Shown here in pieces: positions 61,625-64,000 of a stretch of 64,000 bases of DNA. The number at the start of each line of letters is the position of its first letter. Position 1 is the first letter of the stretch. The DNA comes from Chlamydiota bacterium (GTDB lineage Bacteria > Auribacterota > Tritonobacteria > UBA1439). The stretch lies in contig JAAYCL010000011.1 of assembly GCA_012729785.1 (NCBI GenBank), positions 3,987 to 67,986 on the forward strand. The letters run 5' to 3'. The notes under the pieces are model-generated. The model had not been told where the DNA came from and made no database searches. It saw only the letters and a list, made by a program, of their open reading frames with translations. Both the position numbers and the translations under genes were made by a program.

Positions 61625-62382
61625 GTCAACCTTGATCCCGACGCATCCCCGCTCACCGTCCCCGGGCGAATATAGGTCGACATGCCTTCCGCCAGCGGAA
61701 GTATCAGCACGAATCTCGCTCCCGCGCCGACCCCGCGCTCCGCATGGAGACTCCCCCCGTGCTCCTCCGCTATCCTCCGCGCCATGCTCAAGCCAAGTCC
61801 CGTCCCCTCCCCATTTCTGGTGGTGTAAAATGGATCGAATATCCTCCCCGCATCCTCATCCCGTATCCCCGGCCCGCTGTCGCTGAATGTGATCACCGCT
61901 CGATCGCGTTCCCTCCACCCCGTGATTTCGATCGTCCGGCGCTCCACCCTGGTCAGTTCGTGGCATGCGTTCCGGATGATACTGAACACCACCTGCCGCA
62001 CCTGGACCTCGCTGACCAACGCCTCCATCCGCTCGTCCGAAAACCCGAGCCGCACCTTGATATCCGCTCCGTCGAGCATATCCCGGGCACTCTCCACGGC
62101 CTTTACCACGATCCCCCGGAGATCCTTTTTGATTCTGTACGTTCCCCCCTTGGCAAACGCCAGGACCTCGCGCGCCAGGCGGCAACACTGTTCGCACGAA
62201 TGTCTGAGCGCCCGCGGATACTCGCCGTTCGACAAGCCCTCTCCCTGTGCGCACAGCATCTCCGCATACCCCATCACAACGGTGAGCCGGTTGTTCAGCT
62301 CGTGCATGATCGCTGTCGTCGCTTCACCGATCGTCGCCAGCCGTTCGACCTTCCACAACTGCTCCGTTTCCACAGGGTACAT
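61621..62382 (-). CDS. Sensor histidine kinase (HisKA-HATPase)
   Basis: 253 residues from ATG 62382, which has GGGAAGGG six bases upstream. HisKA: AIMHELNNRLTVVMG with the phospho-His; HATPase: FSIIRNACHEL, FSDSGPGI, FDPFYTTRNGEGTGLGLSMARR. No transmembrane segment, so it is cytosolic. A longer frame from GTG 62478 is possible: a TATAGT box lies at 62498-62493. Coupled to the small helical protein. With the GGDEF protein downstream it makes a signalling operon. Confidence 0.88.
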   Translation of the reverse strand: MYPVETEQLWKVERLATIGEATTAIMHELNNRLTVVMGYAEMLCAQGEGLSNGEYPRALRHSCEQCCRLAREVLAFAKGGTYRIKKDLRGIVVKAVESARDMLDGADIKVRLGFSDERMEALVSEVQVRQVVFSIIRNACHELTRVERRTIEITGWRERDRAVITFSDSGPGIRDEDAGRIFDPFYTTRNGEGTGLGLSMARRIAEEHGGSLHAERGVGAGARFVLILPLAEGMSTYIRPGTVSGDASGSRLT

Positions 62383-62540
62383 TACCGCCCTTCCCGTCCG
62401 GACAAAGGTGACGGGGCGCCGATCACCTCCTGGCGCCCCGTCCGGATATAACATCGCATGTAGTACCGTACCTACCACTGCTCCAGGCGGTCACTATAAC
62501 CGCGAGGACCCCATGGAGGCCTCCTTTGCCGCCCTGCTTC

Positions 62541-64000
62541 TCACCATCCGTAATCCTGCGCCCCCACAGCCCCCCAGTGCCCGCCCTGCGTCGCCGCCCA
62601 ATCCCGATAGAACGACGCCGGTCCGGCGAACGATTCGGGCTGGAAGTTGATCATCACATCCCCGCCAGGCGCCGCGCACGCCACGCTCGTCAGCGCCGCG
62701 TCCCAGTACGTCGTCCCGTCCCTCCCGATGTACAGCGTCACGGCCTCCGCACTGCTGATTTCCGGCAGGTACACGTTCATCTCTTCTCCCGCCTCATTCA
62801 CGATCACCAGGCAGTCCCCAGCATCAACCGTGATCGTCGTATCGACCGGTTCCACAAACAGTGCCGTTGCCTCTGACGGATAAACCGCCCCCTCCATAAA
62901 CTCATTGCCGCTATCATTCACCGACCCCATGATCTCTTCGGATGGATTGACCGCGGTCCCCATGTAATACACAAAGCCATTCTCTTCCACGGATCTTGGC
63001 ACCGCGACTCTCATCCCCGATACGCTTCCCGTCTCCAGCGCCTGATTCGCCGGGGGCACCGTCGCCGTCGGCGTCGGCGTGGGGGCCGGAGGGCCCTGCG
63101 CCAGCTCGCACAGACCCGCATCCCAGTACGTCGACCCGTCCGCCCCCACGTACAGCCACTGTTCATCCCCACTAAAAGAGGGGAAGTAGACTTTCTTCGT
63201 CTGCCCCCCGTCGTACGTCACCGTCACGTAATCACCCGCTTCGATTGCGATTTCTTCCTCCTCAGTTTGCACCCCGACCACCATCGCCCGCGGCGAGTAG
63301 CTGCCCTCGTCGGTGAACGCGTTGCTGCGGTCGTACACGATCCCCATGGGAGACCACGGGCCGCCTTCCACCGACCCGAAAGAATAGAACCACCCGTTCC
63401 CCGCCTCCGCCCTCACCGTCCCGATCTCCAGCCCCTCCACGTCCCCGGCCCTGAACGCCTCCGCGCACGGTGTCTCCGTCGCCGTCGGTGTGATCGTCGG
63501 CGTCTCCGTCGGCTCAGGCGTCTCCGTCGGTGTCTCCGTCGGCGTTTCTGTCGGCGTTTCCGTCGGCTCCGGCGTTTCCGTCGGCGTCTCCGTCGGCTCC
63601 GGTGTCTCCGTCGGCTCCGGTGTCTCCGTCGGCGTCTCCGTCGGCGTCGGCGTCTCCGTGGGCGTCGGGGTGATCGTCGGCGTCTCCGTCGGTGTCTCTG
63701 TCGGCGTCGGCGTCTCCGTGGGCGTCGGGGTAATCGTCGGCGTTTCCGTCGGCGTCTCCGTCGGCTCCGGCGTCTCCGTCGGCGTTTCTGTCGGTGTCTC
63801 CGTCGGTTCCGGTGTCTCCGTCGGCGTCTCCGTCGGCTCCGGTGTCTCCGTCGGCGTTTCTGTCGGTGTCTCCGTCGGCGTCGGCGCGGGCGTCCACTCC
63901 GTCTTCACCAGGTAGCTCACCGGTTCCGCCGACCCGAAATGGATCCACCCTACGTTCTCTCCCCACGCGTAGCCGGAGAAATTGCCCCCTGAATCTATCG
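62541..64000 (-). CDS. Large secreted protein, 5' end beyond the window (partial)
   Basis: The frame is open to the window's right edge; the last 486 codons are seen. The edge part reads [16 protein letters not shown], the GYAW...GWI-F module often repeated in extracellular bacterial proteins. It is followed by a Pro-Thr-Glu linker of about 140 residues (63480-63900), then two related beta domains (about 63460-63115 and 63045-62660), each ending in a YWDA motif ([20 protein letters not shown]) and each with an AGD(Y/C) turn. A PTPTPTAT linker separates them. The stop is at 62541. Probably a surface or S-layer-like protein. Confidence 0.8.
   Translation of the reverse strand, partial: IDSGGNFSGYAWGENVGWIHFGSAEPVSYLVKTEWTPAPTPTETPTETPTETPEPTETPTETPEPTETPTETPTETPEPTETPTETPTITPTPTETPTPTETPTETPTITPTPTETPTPTETPTETPEPTETPEPTETPTETPEPTETPTETPTETPTETPEPTETPTITPTATETPCAEAFRAGDVEGLEIGTVRAEAGNGWFYSFGSVEGGPWSPMGIVYDRSNAFTDEGSYSPRAMVVGVQTEEEEIAIEAGDYVTVTYDGGQTKKVYFPSFSGDEQWLYVGADGSTYWDAGLCELAQGPPAPTPTPTATVPPANQALETGSVSGMRVAVPRSVEENGFVYYMGTAVNPSEEIMGSVNDSGNEFMEGAVYPSEATALFVEPVDTTITVDAGDCLVIVNEAGEEMNVYLPEISSAEAVTLYIGRDGTTYWDAALTSVACAAPGGDVMINFQPESFAGPASFYRDWAATQGGHWGAVGAQDYGW
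63480..63900 (-). repeat. Degenerate 6/12-bp tandem repeats encoding Thr-Pro-Glu linker
   Basis: Units of GGCGTCTCCGTC type in many variants, encoding TPTETPTE and TPEPTETP. The non-identical codons show it is old and maintained for protein composition. In the opposite frame it gives meaningless Gly-Val-Ser repeats. Prone to slippage and assembly errors. Confidence 0.85.

Noticed and set aside
63480-63900. CRISPR-like array or a plus-strand Gly-Val-Ser repeat protein
   Set aside because: The repeats are 6/12-base degenerate codons with no spacers, explained by the minus-strand Thr-Pro-Glu linker.

Overview
The window is a GC-rich bacterial chromosome segment with few repeats and tightly packed genes. 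It is clearly bacterial: promoters of the TTGnnn-17-TAnnnT type, Shine-Dalgarno sequences, an elongator tRNA-Met with encoded CCA, and FtsH, Era, TilS, PdxJ and TolB. TolB and many signal peptides suggest a diderm envelope. Full-length NifU with NifS, a four-subunit 2-oxoacid:ferredoxin oxidoreductase and several Fe-S proteins suggest an anaerobic or ferredoxin-based metabolism. A bacterial topoisomerase VI, a GluR0-like channel, DUF2723 glycosyltransferases and Pro-Thr-Glu linker proteins are the sort of mix seen in uncultured phyla around the PVC/Omnitrophota/Auribacterota part of the tree. That placement is a guess from gene content, not from a phylogenetic marker.

Layout. 1-0.7 kb: debris, namely a tRNA-Ser cut at its anticodon loop and a frameshifted comM tail. 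0.7-11.2 kb: a CPBP protease, an MsrA-MsrB fusion, a DUF523/DUF1722 protein, a solo IS-like end, several secreted proteins, a GluR0-type ligand-gated channel, a radical SAM protein and a DEDDh exonuclease. 11.7-14.5 kb: a cluster of small secreted proteins, two with internal tandem repeats, plus a 59-residue cytosolic small ORF. 14.5-19.8 kb: UbiB/AarF kinase with a phasin-like partner, a rhodanese-MauE pair, TolB and another small secreted protein. 20-31 kb: topoisomerase VI B and A, a CNNM/CBS transporter, an NrnA-type DHH phosphoesterase, an ArnT-like glycosyltransferase, adenosine deaminase, an EndoIII-like glycosylase with Era, a TrmJ-type methylase and an FmdB zinc ribbon. 31-40 kb: NnrE/NnrD, PdxJ, an NSS transporter with its MetS subunit, a nested palindrome, FtsH, TilS and a cohesin-like secreted protein. 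40-45 kb: nifU-nifS and korD-korA-korB-korC.

45-53.6 kb is a cell-surface glycan locus: a J-domain protein, two GT2 glycosyltransferases, a radical SAM enzyme translationally coupled to a DUF2723-ILEI membrane glycosyltransferase, a GNAT acetyltransferase and a DegT aminotransferase, followed by tRNA-Met. 53.8-54.8 kb holds a Nudix hydrolase and a DUF5666-like protein. 55-62.4 kb is a signalling locus: two sensor kinases, response regulators and a diguanylate cyclase. In it, two kinases carry frameshifts and two further genes carry in-frame TGA codons. The window ends inside a large secreted protein with a long Thr-Pro-Glu linker.

No CRISPR array, rRNA or intact mobile element was found. Broken genes are concentrated at the two ends of the window (before 0.5 kb and after 55 kb), while the interior is intact. 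This is either real decay at the ends of a conserved block or lower assembly accuracy there.
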